Assembly (NCBI RefSeq): GCF_964355755.1
Contig: NC_092671.1
Location: 13,434,501-13,498,500, forward strand
Direction of reading: 5' to 3'
Origin: Antedon mediterranea
Lineage: Eukaryota; Echinodermata; Crinoidea; Comatulida; Antedonidae
DNA: 64,000 nt
Below the pieces are notes generated by a model. It was not told the origin of the DNA. It did no database searches and was given only the letters and a program-made list of their open reading frames with translations. The position numbers were made by a program, and so were the translations under genes. This document shows, piece after piece, positions 34,601 through 46,500 of the stretch. The first letter of the stretch is position 1, and each line of letters opens with the position of its first letter.

Positions 34601-35936
34601 TATTGGATGGTGTAGATACTAGGTGAATGGTTTAAGTTTTCATTGAACTGCATGAGATAATATTGGATGGTTTGAATTTTGTACGAATTAATTATTGGTG
34701 GATGGTATGTATTATGTATTTTTGGCGGGTTTGGCTTTCCATAGTAGTGGTATACATAGTTTGATAGTGTAGACAGAGCTTAATAAAGGTAATCTATAGT
34801 CTTATTTTACATTAAAAAAACAACCATCTCACAAATACAAACATCACAAAAAACACTAATATAATGGTACGGTAATATTAATTACCATTGCTGAAATTAT
34901 ATTTATGTACACATTTTCAATCTATCACAATTCATTAGCACCTGTATTTAATTATAATATGTTGCCATGGTTTATTATTTGTTATTCAATTATTTAATAT
35001 TATTAAAGCTTTGCAGTGGTCAGATTGGTGTGGAAATATCCTTTTATTATGGCAATAATTAGACTTCACACTCCAAACAATATCACAGAAAATTAAACAT
35101 TATTTAAAAAAATATCTTCAACAAAGATAGTATACTGTATAGGGTGCCTGATGTAATTTGGGTTGGGGAAGTGAATTATGGCTGTGATGCTTGGATTAGA
35201 TAAGAGCATGAGATGTATTACTTTGCATCTACGGTATTACAATAGATTACAATTTACAATCACACATACAATGGGTTTTTTTTAAACACTTTCATCGTAC
35301 TATGATCAAGATTTTAATTAGTCTAAATTCCTGGATGCAAGAAAAGAACACATGATGGTATGGACAGTGACACCTGAAATAATTTGTTAGAATTAGATCA
35401 AGACAAATTTCAACAAATCATTACTACAAGTTACTACTACTACTGTACAACATTAAGAATAAATGTGTTAAGTTAATATAGTATTAATTTGTTGGATTTC
35501 ACAATATATAAATAATAAAACCAATAATAAACGTTTATGGTCTAAAAATCCCTATAAAGATTATATGAACCTACACAACTGATTTATGTACACAATACTA
35601 ATAAATGATGTGCAGTGTGACTTGTGAGTGAATAGATAGACCTTCATATTTATGTAATGTTGTTAGTTAAATATCAAAATAAGTTATTTTGTCACCAAAT
35701 TGCAAAATGAGAAAGTACTAGTTAGAATACAGTAGATCCACTTAGATGATCCTTTCATTTCTTGTTAATTTATTTAATTTAAGTATAGACTTAGATATAA
35801 TTACCTGATCTGTCTTTAATTTAGTAGTAGTTAAATCCTTATGTACTGTTGATACATCACCGTTCATCTTTTCTGGCGAACCTCTCGTCTTGCGGTTCTT
35901 TGATTTCACCCTCTTGCTTGCTCTTTGTCGACCCAT
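16562..35936 (-). CDS. CTDSPL2: CTD small phosphatase-like protein 2 (CTDSPL2)
   Basis: A nuclear HAD-family, Mg-dependent serine phosphatase of the FCP1/SCP group. Eleven coding exons: 35805-35936, 25601-25718, 25211-25321, 22586-22795, 21723-21837, 21215-21332, 19065-19151, 18472-18614, 17912-18038, 17479-17574 and 16562-16627. Phases agree at all ten junctions and give 440 residues (human 466). The N-terminus is Arg/Lys-rich (KRVKSK, RKRRRDE), likely nuclear signals; residues about 110-250 are acidic and low in conservation. DLDET at 267-271 is the catalytic DxDxT motif. Then come the conserved [54 protein letters not shown] (second acidic motif) and the C-terminus [11 protein letters not shown]. 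The long first visible intron (about 10 kb) holds a fold-back transposon. Confidence 0.93.
17187..17256. repeat. Perfect 30-bp-arm hairpin in a CTDSPL2 intron
   Basis: Arms 17187-17216 and 17227-17256 are exact reverse complements (starting TTACCTACGCCTGAAGGTGG) around a 10-base loop. The arms are GC-rich against the AT-rich intron. Complementarity stops sharply at both outer ends. It could be a very small MITE or a transcribed hairpin; the intron strand is minus. Confidence 0.85.
17479..17574 (-). CDS. CTDSPL2: CTDSPL2 coding exon 10
   Basis: 32 codons between TTGATATAG and [26 protein letters not shown] and [12 protein letters not shown]. Confidence 0.94.
17912..18038 (-). CDS. CTDSPL2: CTDSPL2 coding exon 9
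   Basis: Acceptor CTCTACAG, donor GTAAGA. It encodes [19 protein letters not shown] and [12 protein letters not shown], with the motif III Asp. Confidence 0.94.
18472..18614 (-). CDS. CTDSPL2: CTDSPL2 coding exon 8
   Basis: Acceptor TTTTTGACAG, donor GTAAGT. It encodes [16 protein letters not shown] and [20 protein letters not shown], the core of the phosphatase fold with the motif II Thr. Confidence 0.94.
18838..18990. repeat. TTAAG-rich imperfect repeat in a CTDSPL2 intron
   Basis: CTTAA/TTAAG words recur about eight times, including two TTAAGTATTTT-CTTAA units. The ends (CACGCTTAAGCGAGATATTTCCC and the reverse of GGGTTTCCCTTAGGC) are weakly inverted. A decayed MITE is possible but not certain. 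Confidence 0.3.
19065..19151 (-). CDS. CTDSPL2: CTDSPL2 coding exon 7
   Basis: 29 codons between TTTTTTAAG and GTAAGT, beginning DETIVHCSL, which completes the DxDxT motif split across the intron, and ending [11 protein letters not shown]. Confidence 0.93.
21215..21332 (-). CDS. CTDSPL2: CTDSPL2 coding exon 6
   Basis: Acceptor TTCGCTTAG, donor GTGAGT. It encodes [30 protein letters not shown]; the first Asp of the catalytic motif is in the last codons. Confidence 0.93.
21723..21837 (-). CDS. CTDSPL2: CTDSPL2 coding exon 5
   Basis: Acceptor TTTTCTGTAG, donor GTAAGC. The exon ends EEWEVFDP, the conserved lead into the phosphatase domain. Confidence 0.9.
22586..22795 (-). CDS. CTDSPL2: CTDSPL2 coding exon 4 (acidic linker)
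   Basis: Acceptor ACAACAG, donor GTAAAT. It encodes a Glu/Asp/Ser/Thr-rich disordered linker ([19 protein letters not shown] and later SEEEELPP). There is no strong homology, but the phase fits both neighbours. Confidence 0.8.
25211..25321 (-). CDS. CTDSPL2: CTDSPL2 coding exon 3
   Basis: Acceptor AATTGCAG, donor GTAAGA. It encodes [18 protein letters not shown], matching human TRGTIFSPVFNFFS. Confidence 0.85.
25601..25718 (-). CDS. CTDSPL2: CTDSPL2 coding exon 2
   Basis: Acceptor TTTTACAG, donor GTAAGT. It encodes [19 protein letters not shown], a bipartite-like basic stretch. The internal ATG at 25715 could start a shorter isoform. Confidence 0.8.
27186..27350. repeat. GC-rich patch with inverted GGCCTAGG-type ends in an AT-rich intron
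   Basis: Roughly half G+C in a region that is otherwise about two-thirds A+T. It contains CCAGGATCGGCCCTAGG, TTAGTGTAAACACTCC, and GGGCCGGCCTAGGATCC. The AGTGTAAACACT palindrome and GCCGGCC words also occur in the element at 46267-47330, so this may be a relic of the same family. Confidence 0.4.
32380..34783. mobile_element. 2.4-kb fold-back transposon with ~1-kb inverted arms
   Basis: The tips are TTAAGCTCTGTCTACACTAT at left and its reverse complement at right (ATAGTGTAGACAGAGCTTAA). Reverse-complement identity then runs almost unbroken for about 1 kb: left arm 32380-33410, right arm 33770-34783. Both arms carry the same internal ~130-base tandem duplication (with CGTTCGCTTGTTCGTGATTT and CCAAACGGCGATTTTTCGCA). 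The 360-base centre has a G-run (33400-33411) and a small hairpin at 33666-33711. The right arm lacks a few short segments of the left. No transposase frame is seen, so it is non-autonomous. Shorter relatives lie at 12189 and 15211. Confidence 0.9.
33666..33711. repeat. Hairpin at the centre of the fold-back element
   Basis: AGGGAGATGTAAA and TTTACATCTCCCTG are reverse complements around an AT-rich loop, between the two large arms. Confidence 0.75.
35805..35936 (-). CDS. CTDSPL2: CTDSPL2 coding exon 1
   Basis: ATG at 35936 opens 44 codons ([18 protein letters not shown]...) ending in phase 0 at donor GTAATT. An acceptor TATATACAG lies 18 bases before the ATG, so a 5' UTR exon exists upstream. 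Basic composition matches the human MRLRTRKAS start. Assignment rests on phase and composition because the stretch is poorly conserved. Confidence 0.75.
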
Positions 35937-35953
35937 TGATCTGCTAACCGTAC

Positions 35954-38900
35954 CTGTATATAAACAAAAACAATTACTGTATATCTAATTGCTTTCTCAT
36001 AATATACCAACATCTGGTATTAGAAGCTATCATTAACATTAATCATGTACACCATAGCTAGCACATTCATAATAGGCTAGATTGTTATCTGAACATTATA
36101 TGTGTAGTATTATTAGAGAACTTGTGTTATTTCTTACGATACTACAGCATCAGTCTGCAGCATTTCGCACATTTTTCACTTTTTGGCAAACTTGCCAAAT
36201 TCCATTTGAAATGGGAAGCTTCAATTTCCTGCTTATTGCATCAATCGGAAGTTTTTCTTTTTATGCATTACAAAAACTTGTTTTTTATACATAAATTCTA
36301 GTTTGTTATAAATTATCAAATGTCTATTTCGTCCATGTAATTGAGCTGGGCGGAAATCAATGGGGTCAGATAGCTCATTCTATCTAGCTTACAGTTCTAT
36401 AAATCTGTCCAAATGTATTTTAAATTGTCATCCCCCAACCACCTTGATCTTCACTACAAACCACATTGTAAAACAGTCTTTTTAAAACCTCCTGGTATCT
36501 TGCCAACGACAGTGCATACTTTCTGCCACCCACCCTAAAAATGTATTGAGCACGTTATTACTAAACATATCATTTAAAAGCGTGGGTTTCATATCCTGTT
36601 TGCCTTTTGATTTGTACAGAATTGGCTATTTTTTTACTATTAAATGTAGACTTAATAGTATAAATTCTTATAAAATGGTGACCAGAATACTATTGGTAAA
36701 TGATTCTTAAATTCACCTACTACCTAACTGAAGCTTAGGCAGAAATTAGGAAATAACATATTTATTATGTATAATGTTTTTTTTTTTTTTTATAGACTTA
36801 TTACTAATTACTATAAAAAAAGTAAGTACCACGATTTTATGGATGTTTATTATATTTAATGATAAAGTGAGCCCTGGCTGTACAGTATGCATGTTTGTTT
36901 CATCTTGAAATTTCAAAAACAAAAAGGAAGTGTAAATCATATCCGCAATGGTAAAACTGAGTCAGTACATTCTTCTAATATACACAAAATACGCAATGTA
37001 AATGTACAGTACTACGGTAACACTGAGGGTAATTTAACCTGAGCAAAATTAATATAATTAATGCATAATATATCGATTATGCACAGAAAGGGTACTGTTG
37101 TCAGTTGGATAGAGAGAATATAATATAGATACTGTACTAGTAGTAGCACCACCACCAACGACAAGTCATGTGATAAAACTACTCATGTGTATCATCTCAG
37201 TTGAGCAATCAGAATACACACATAGTAAAACAAACAATCAAAGGTTGACCCTACAGTAGGTCAAATGCAATATTGTAAGCATGATTAAATCAATAAACTA
37301 CAAACAACACTAACTACTGTATTCCAAATTTGTAATTGTGACAAATATTATCTCAGATTAATACACAGTAATAGAAATACTGTACTGTACAAATAATTAT
37401 GAGAATTTTAAAGATTTAATTTGAACTGACTGTTTAGGACTAATAATAATATAGATTATGGGTATTGTTGTATATAGTATTGTAAGCACTTTTAATGTTA
37501 TTTTTCTATAGTTGTAGTAGTAGCTGGGTGGGTGCAAAATGTAATATTGAAAAAAGTCATTTTATAAAGGAGAGTTGTATTAAGGAAAATTTAATGATAC
37601 TGATTGTAATAATGGTAATAACATTACATAGGGCTAGTAAAATCCACAGTTAGGTTTACAGTAAGTAGCCCTGGGTGTAGTGTCAGTTCTTTAGGTGGAA
37701 AATAAAGGTGTGGCAAGGCATACTAATTATGGTATTAAGTTGCTAGTAATCAATTTTCAATCAATTAAATTTCATAAAAACAAAAGAAACAACTTATTTT
37801 GTATAAATATCGTAATTTGTGACTGTTACAAAGTATACAAAAAATACTGCTGTTTTATCAGGGTTGAAATTTGCATATGACAATGTTGCATTGTTGTATT
37901 AAAGATACTGAATAAAGTATTGAATAGCTGTTCATAATGGAGACCCATTAACTCTCTCACTTTCAGTTATTTGTAATCAGTAACTGTAATTCTAATTATT
38001 AATTAATTTTTTAGTATTTATATTAATAAAAAACGATCTAAAAATTATTCCCAATTTGTTAATTCACATAATTGATAATATGAGGCTGATCAACAATCTC
38101 TCAACGTGCAGTATAGTATAGTATATATAGTATTTTTAGAAGGTTGAACAGCGCCAGTGAGTTATCATCAATTGTATTGCATTCCCAAGCAACATATCAA
38201 ATTGATGTTCTGAGCATAAATTTATAAGGGAATATCTTGAATGTTTAACTGTAAGTAGATGGTATAAAATGAGAAAACATACAAGAGCACAAATTCAAAT
38301 TATCAGCAAGATCTCCTGCTTGAGGGCATAGTTCATGGACTATACCATTTGTGGAAAGGGGTGTTCAATTAAAATTTCTACTTTTCGAGTTATATTTCAC
38401 TCTTGAGGAAAAATGCTAATTGTCGTGTTTATCCAGGTAAGCTAGGCATAAAAAAGTATTTCCAAAAGTAGATTATCTTTTGCTTTAATGAATCTAAATT
38501 AATACAAATGCCCTACCCACTAAAACTACACAAGAAATGTACAATGTCTTGTACTAAGCATTGGTTTTATTATACCTATGAATAATGTACTAAAGCTTTG
38601 ACACTGACAGTTCATATTGAAAACTCAATGAAATGTGTTTGGTTTCTAAAGAAGGCTTTGACGGTGTAGGAAACCACAATGGTGATCAATAATTTATAAT
38701 TTGGTTAGTGAGATGTAATGACCCAGTTAAAGGGCATCAATCGGTAGTATGACAGAATTGTGTACAAAATATTGCTTGATATCCTTACATTCAATTATTA
38801 ATACCGTCAGATATGATACAGTACTCATTATTGTTTAGTTATTGCAGAGTATCGATTACAAAGTAAACATCAGTCATTTTCATTTCTAATTCAGGATTTA

Positions 38901-41489
38901 GTAATTTCACTTATTTTAAATAATAGTTAATACTTTAATGAAAATATATAAAGCTAAATTTCTTAGAATGTCACAAAATGTTGGGGTGTTTTTTTGCCAC
39001 AAATAAATATAAAGAATTAATTCATGTGTCGAAAAAAGAGCTGATTGCATTACTATCTACTTCATTTCAGACATTGTATTATTAAAATTAATTGATTTCC
39101 TATGTAATGGTGTTTAGTTTATTATGTCTATAGAATTTATTATTAATACATCATATTCAGATTTTTTATCGCGAAATAATTAATATTACATGTATTTTAT
39201 GACTATCTTGTTTTTTAATATTATAATTTAAATCTAAATTAAATTATGTTAAAAAAAATTCTAGATTTTATTTTCCTCGGAGTTAAAAATATATATCCAT
39301 TTATATATACGTATAGAAAAATTGAAAATTTGTATTTATTATGATTAAGTTATAGTTAAATCATATATTATTTATTATACAGCTACAACACATCCTTCCA
39401 GCACTTAACAATAAGGGCGATGCTAAAATACTAAACTCGATTACTCAATCGTTATTGACAGGAAAGGAAAAGGATGTAATAGTGTAGTGTTATTTGATTA
39501 AATTATGTTGCTTTTTGTTGGCTTATTAATATTCATGAACAAGAGTACAGACATTATAATTACCTTGTGAAATCTTTCAAGCTTTAGTAGAATAATAAAT
39601 CAGCTGAATCAGTCTGAATACTGTACATTCTTAAAGAAACATGGCCTATATTTCAAAAATCAATACCACTATGTTTTTTTGTAGTAAAAATTAGGAATCT
39701 TCTGTAAGTGACTGAGCATGACTAATGAGCTGCTCAGCATTATGTTATATGGCCAATCTCCCACGAGTCCATCCGCCAATGACATTGATACAATTTTATC
39801 TTGTTGATAACATAACAATGAAGAATTTTTTTACATAGTAATTACGATATTATAATTATTATAGTACTGTAGTAGCAACATGGGTAGTTCAGCAAAATAT
39901 TTCTTTAGTTTTTATAAATTCAATTAAAAAAAATTTGGATTCAATTGAGATAAGTCTGTAGCAACAAAATTAATAAAGTAAACAAAAAGAAATCAATTTA
40001 ATTCCTTCTGGAAATACTCTTATTGTTTTGCCACTGCTTAATTCCATAATATTTATGTAATAATAGCTCAAAGTAGGAATAAATTAAATTCATAATACAC
40101 CTAATTACAAGCATTCGGTACTTAATTAGTTTATAATTTTTAAAAGTTAAAATACCTATAGCGAGGCATTTAATTAATAGGCAAACTGGTATAATTTTTA
40201 TCCTGAAATAATATTCATCCAATTAAAGCTTTAAATCTTAGCTTAAAATACAAAATATCAATTCTATTTATTTCTTGAATTTAAAAATACAAACCACAAG
40301 ATGGTTGACCTCTAACCCTGAAAATTGGCATGCAGCCAGGTTTTGTTTGATATTCTCTATTGATGATCATTTTCTATTGAATAAATATTGTGGAGTACTG
40401 TAATAATAGTATATTGATATAACAAACCATTTCAATTTGGATTTACTTTCCGTTTTATTTCGGTGACAATTTAAAAGTACCACATTTTTTAGAGTGTTGT
40501 ACTGTATAATTCTACATTATCTAAATACACGTCTACGGTATCTCTGAAATATTAACTATCATATCAACCTACCACCAAATTTTGTGTTTAAATGGAATGG
40601 TACATTGCCAAGTCAGTAGGTATTTAAAATCACATTTGTTGTACAATACTTAGAAGGCGGGGTACAGCTATCTTATAATATGTCGGACATGAATACTGAC
40701 AGCAAATTATATGCACGATTTGCATAATTTTAACGGAAATAGTCATTTCAGTGTGAGCACAATTTGAAAAAACAATGCAATTTAATTGTTAAACCACATA
40801 CAGTTATTTATAAAGATAAATTAAATGCATATATAATAAATAAGAGGATTATTCTGATACAAAGAACACAATGATTTACAATGTTTATTAGTAAAATATC
40901 ACAAACATACATCACAAACAGTACTTTCACGTACCATAGGAAGGATTAGGAAAGATGAAGGGGTTCGGACAATGTACACTAGGAATAGTATGTTATTCCG
41001 TTGCCCGCACTACATTCTTATTTATACGGTTTATGTAGCACATACAAATGAGGTGAGCCAGGACCAGGTACAGTATAACCCATGAATTTATGATGAATGG
41101 GCGGACGGAGGTGTCATTTAATATATCAATTAATAATAATTTAATGAAAAATGCTAAAAAAAAGACATTTTTATACCATAAAATCTTGATATCAACCTAC
41201 CAGTGATAAATGCACACTCCATCCATGCTGGTTAAACATAGTTTGCATTTTGACAATTTTTTAAACTTATCAAATACGTTTAGGCCTGACCTATCACTAG
41301 GCCCTATATCAAATAATGGCCAGCTCACTTGCCAATTGGCTATCTCCCAGCTCAGTCATCACTCACATTAACAGTGCAGTGAAACCACAGATCAGAAGGC
41401 GGTAAGGTACAAACATCGTAGGTAAAATGTCTTCAACTATTTGCATTATACAGAAAAAGATTGCAGTTGAATTATAAACAGAAACTTAC
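35954..41489. other. CTDSPL2 5' intron (presumed), no recognised gene
   Basis: This lies between the first coding exon and a likely noncoding first exon. It is AT-rich DNA with a long T run (36779-36791). I see no conserved exon, RNA gene or clear transposon. Confidence 0.4.
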
Positions 41490-41620
41490 CACACTAACAA
41501 ACCAAACTTTCTACGACCACTAGTAGTGTACATACGGCCCAGGGTCAACGCCTTTAGGCTAAGAATCTCGAAACAGATTGCGAACTTGCCATATCTCTCC
41601 CCTGCAGCTAGCGCTCCGTT
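41490..41620 (-). other. CTDSPL2: Putative noncoding first exon of CTDSPL2
   Basis: A consensus donor, GTGTG followed by GTAAGT, lies on the minus strand at 41488-41489. It is preceded by GC-richer sequence with CpG. Position and strand fit the acceptor at 35954. The 5' end of the exon cannot be set from sequence. Confidence 0.4.
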
Positions 41621-43282
41621 AGTCCGTTTCCTTCTTTGATCGGCAATGGTGTCAAATTTGAGTGGGAAAAGGCGCCACCTTGCGAACGAATCCGGCAGTC
41701 TAGTCCCTGTTTATTTTTTTCCAGAATATTTTATAAAACTCCAAAATTGTTTTTACGGGTGACGATCGACCCCCAATAAAATAACTGAACTAACTAAGTT
41801 AGTAGTCTGATTCATATATAGCGCGAAAATAGAAATCTATTGTTAAAAACGTAAAATTAAAGTTATATTAACTATAGTCATCTGAAAACATTTTCCCACC
41901 GACCGCTGGCCGTATTTATTTATTTTAAACATTTGAGTGTATACAAAAATAGAGATTAGGTGCTTATTCAAAAACAAATCCTAAAAATTATGAAAAATGA
42001 GAAATAATCATTAGAATTATGATCAATATACATTTTTGGCCTGCACTTCCTTATTATATCTGACCATAGAGATAAAGGTGTAGTTTTAATATTTGTAGAT
42101 ACTGCATCATCTGAATAACCTTACTTCAGACCTCTGAACCATGGACGTATAAATATAACTCCATGTCCCAACTCTCCAGATTATGACGATATTTCGATTC
42201 AACTCCCGCTGCTGATCCGCTAAAATTCATTTTTTACTATATTTTGGATATTTAAACCAACAAAATCTCCCGATAATTTATCGTTTTCTATTAGTAGACT
42301 ACTACTACTAGTACTACTGACTCTACTACAGAATCGAAAACATAATCAATTCATGCATAATAAGTTGGGACCGCATTCTTCACCTTTGGGTTTTATTTGG
42401 CTCGTCTGATATCTTTATAGCTCTGTTTTTTTTATAGCGCCCTCTTTCGTTTGATGTATTATTATAGCGTCCTCTATAGTTTCATAAAACCTCTTGTTTA
42501 ATTTTTCCAAGTTGCGAGGTCTGCAATTTTTCATATGCTGCCTCAATTGCTTGATGCACGTAATAACTCGTTTTCCATAAGATCAATAAAATTTGAATTT
42601 GTGCCAATTCCAAACGTAATTTCAATTTGTATCGACACTAAAATTGTATACAAATGTTTAAATAATAAATCCTAATCATATTGAAAACAAATATTGGTAC
42701 GTAGGCGCACCTACCACAGTTATGGTTTATTATTATTATTATGTATTATATCTAAAACGTTTGTTATAAATACTGTTTACTATGCTGCATGCATAAAGTT
42801 TAAATATAAATTTCTAAACTCTGTATTGTACATATTATTTTTCTTTGATTTTCTGATGAATTAATGTGTTCATATTCGTAATTCGTTATTTATATCGTTC
42901 GATTTTCTGATTTAATATTAAGGCTTAATTATCGCAAAATGTATCGCAAATAGTTAGGCCTGTCGATATAATTCGACTTTAACATTACTCTAAAATAATA
43001 ACGTAGGCCTTTGGTTGTTTTTTTAATCAAAATTGAAATTTAAACAAATAATTTTAATGGCAAACATGTTTAGCGCCCTCTAAATATTGAACTTAGATAT
43101 GGCATGTTTCATGCAGCGCATGTGTGAAACGTTCGTAAATGCACTGTTCGTGTTTTTCGGATATTTCATCCGGTTCACGCCCCGTATACTCACGAGAGAA
43201 TTTCAAGCCCCGTGACGAGTGTTGAGTAGAGGCCGATTTTGCACGATTTATCTACACAAATAAGGGGGAAAATACTGCCATT
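41621..43282. promoter_or_regulatory. Divergent promoter region between CTDSPL2 and CERS1
   Basis: Two genes start head-to-head within about 1.7 kb. CpG is more frequent near both edges (41560-41700 and 43090-43280) than in the AT-rich middle, as for two separate core promoters. No TATA box in a convincing position is seen. Confidence 0.45.
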
Positions 43283-43507
43283 ATGGGCGGTGAAGGTTTT
43301 TTATTTATTCCAGACTATATAGGACTATTTTACGGTCTGATTTTTGAACTTCCAGAGTATATACGCAATGAGCCCGTGGAGCCGGAGGGATTTATTGGCG
43401 AATTCAGAAAGTACGGCCGATACGAAAACACAGATTTGTTCATTATCGTTTTGCTAGCTTGTGTATGGACATTTGTAAGACATATCTTTACCAAATATAT
43501 ATTCAAG
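43283..43507 (+). CDS. CERS1: CERS1 exon 1
   Basis: ATG in context TGCCATTATGG opens 75 codons, phase 0, donor GTAGGC. A first membrane segment is visible (LFIIVLLACVWTFV). Confidence 0.88.
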
Positions 43508-46500
43508 GTAGGCTATATAATGTGTAGTGTTTCATTAAATTATACGCTATGTTTAGGTGTATTTTTATTTTAGTGTTATGTGTTTGAAATGATTTCCAGT
43601 GAGTGGCAGTCCATCCAGTGGCTGCTGTGTGTGTACCACACTGAAGTGGGTGGGTGTTTCCTCTGTGTGTGGTGATGATGGGTGGCACATTATTGAGTTG
43701 ATATGGATTGCTAAAGTAGAGGGCCAACTAGATTAGGCCTACCTACAATGTATCTAGAAAGTGCCTACTATTTTACAGTATTGATATTATCACGGTGCCA
43801 GGTAGAGTAGGCTAGAACGTACCTCCCTGGCCCTTGCTTGGTGGCAGCTTTACACTCGATGATTTGCGAATAGAGAAAAGGCAGGTGGTGTCAATGAGTC
43901 CCGATTTCCTTGTGTGCACTCGCCATACATAAAGGTAAGTGAGCCTAAAGACGATATGGCCTAATTGGCTTGATGTTTCGTTGAAGCTCAACTTGGCCTC
44001 GACTCAAAGGGTATAAGTCCTTTCAGCATCACAAGAAAGCAGAGGTACACTAGTATAGAATATCTTGTAATATGTTAATAATTGGGTTATAACTATTATA
44101 CTGTATAAAGGTTTTAGCAGCCAATCAAACAGGTAGCAATTGCGATATTGGTGAGTGTCACATTGGTGTCATCGTCACATTGCTGTCACCAAGGAGTTGG
44201 TAATTAACAACCCTCTTGCATCATGTAACTTTCAAATCTTTTAAAAAATTAGGGTGCATTAAAAACTTGATTTACCAAGAACAGGTAGACAAATGTTTGG
44301 GAATATTAGGAGTCTCACCAAAGCGTCCTGTTTTTAAAATATGACATGATTATTGATAAATCAATTTTCTTGAAATCGGAACACACACTCCAGAATGCAC
44401 CAAAATGTAGTTAATAGTAAATACCTCTTTTAGTGTTATAAGCAGAAAAATGCCGGTGCTACATTCTCAAAATAATTATTTCTCAAAATGATACAAAATA
44501 TTGTGTAAAAATTGAATTTTTATTTAAAATCTACTAAAATCCGTTTCCAAAGGTTATTATTAACAATACTGTAGATAAACGCAATCAATACACCAGTATT
44601 AAGTTTTCTATTGTAATTTTACAAGGATTTTAACTACAAAAAGAAGCATTCCTATTGTGCAGTGTGGCATGCCTTGTTCTTTACCAAAGATTTTCTTGTT
44701 TGTTATGCTGTTAGTTGTTTCAAGGTAACAAACTACTTTTTAAAATAATAGATGTACAGTGTAAGTCCAAATAGTACTATATGTGCTGCAATAAAATTTC
44801 TATATTTCCAGTTTATTTTCTTATTGCGATGAATTTTTAAGTCATATTTACTAACAACTTAAGCAAATATCAGTGGTACTGACATATGCCCCATGGGGCA
44901 TATGTCAGCATTGATCATCTTGAACCTGAAATGGGTTTACCTACATCACATCATTTGGGCTTGTTAGAAGTTTTAATCCCAGTTTGGACTTGGACCATGT
45001 TACAATTAGTTCCAGTTGATGATTGACCAAATGTCAATTTCACATGATAGCTTGACTAAGATGATAACAAATGACAATGATAAATCCACATATGGCGGCA
45101 GGGGTTCGACCTTCCCGATCACAGATTCCATTGTTATGTTCATTTTGGAAACAAAGGTTTATTGTTTATGTTGGGATGAGTTGTGTTTTCTGGGCTAGGC
45201 CATGTGATACTGATCAAAGTTGTTAACAAAAGGCTAAATTATTTAAATAATAATTTATTGAAACATATCTTTAAATTGATGAATGAATCAACTAAAACAA
45301 TTAATGCGCCAAACCAAGGTATATTATACGGACCACACTTAAACATGGAAGACTAAGTACGTACAGTAACATACTATATAACAAGAAACATGTAAGGACA
45401 GTAACCACTCCCATGTAGCCTACATAAAACAGAGTAAACTGGGTTTTGTCTTACTATATAAACACAATCGGTATTCAGAAACACACCAATGACTCAGTAT
45501 TCCAGTGCATGGTATTGAAATAATCCTACATTCAGACTACAGTTTAAATCAGGGATCTAAACAGAAAGATTCACAGCAAGTATTATAGATATTGACTGCT
45601 TAGAGGTTAAATATAACTTATATTAAATATTAACTTAATATCATTCCCGAGGGGATGTCTAATCTTATATTTTACCGATATAAAAGGCGATTTATCTGTT
45701 ATATTACATAGCCACCAACAAGTAGAATATCTGCTGAGTCGGGTTGCTAGGCTAGGCCTAGGCCTTCTTTTTGTATTGTGTGTAAACAAGCTGCCCAGAC
45801 ACCTTAACCTTTCGAAGAATAATATACAGATAATTAATAATTAATGGCAGTAAAATATTCACTAGCCTAGGTCGTTTAAATAATAACAGAAGAATTTCTA
45901 TCAATAAGCCCACATTAATAATAATATTATCAGGTAGACCGAATAAATAATAATTCGTCTTCTTCGATCGTGTGCCGAATCACCGGATGTTCAGTGCGTC
46001 GCGCGCGTATCGGTTACTACTGTGAGTATTAACCAATCACAAACGGTCTTTCATCACATCTAGGGAGGACTAATAACAAATGAGGGCGCTATGTATGCAT
46101 AGTTTAAATAGTTTAGTTGAGTAATTTCTTCAAGCAAGTTCCGTGGCGCAGCGCATGTAGCGTTGTCTTGTGATGTAGTGACAATTTCATCGCGAGTTCA
46201 AGACCCAGTAGATGACTTTTGTTTATTTATCGGCAAACGCGAGTGTTGCCACACGAAAATTACATAGACCCCATTTACACTTCAGCTTTTAGCGAGCCCG
46301 AGGCCGGCTCCGAGCCAAAAGTGCACAAGTGTAAACACTCTGGGAACAACCGAGCCGGCCTCGAGCCGGCTCAATTTTTAGCCTAGTCTAGAGTAGGCTT
46401 TGGGCCGGCAATTGCGGGCTTCGGGCCGGCACTTCGTATAGTGTAAACACTCGCGGTCATAAAATGAACGTTCTGGGTCAACCATAGTTTAAAGTTTACG

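Larger units (their letters stand above)
25719..35804. other. CTDSPL2 intron 1 (10.1 kb)
   Basis: AT-rich intronic DNA. Apart from the GC-rich patch near 27.2 kb and the fold-back element at 32.4-34.8 kb nothing coding is recognised. Scattered open frames up to about 80 codons lack homology and codon bias. Confidence 0.6.
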
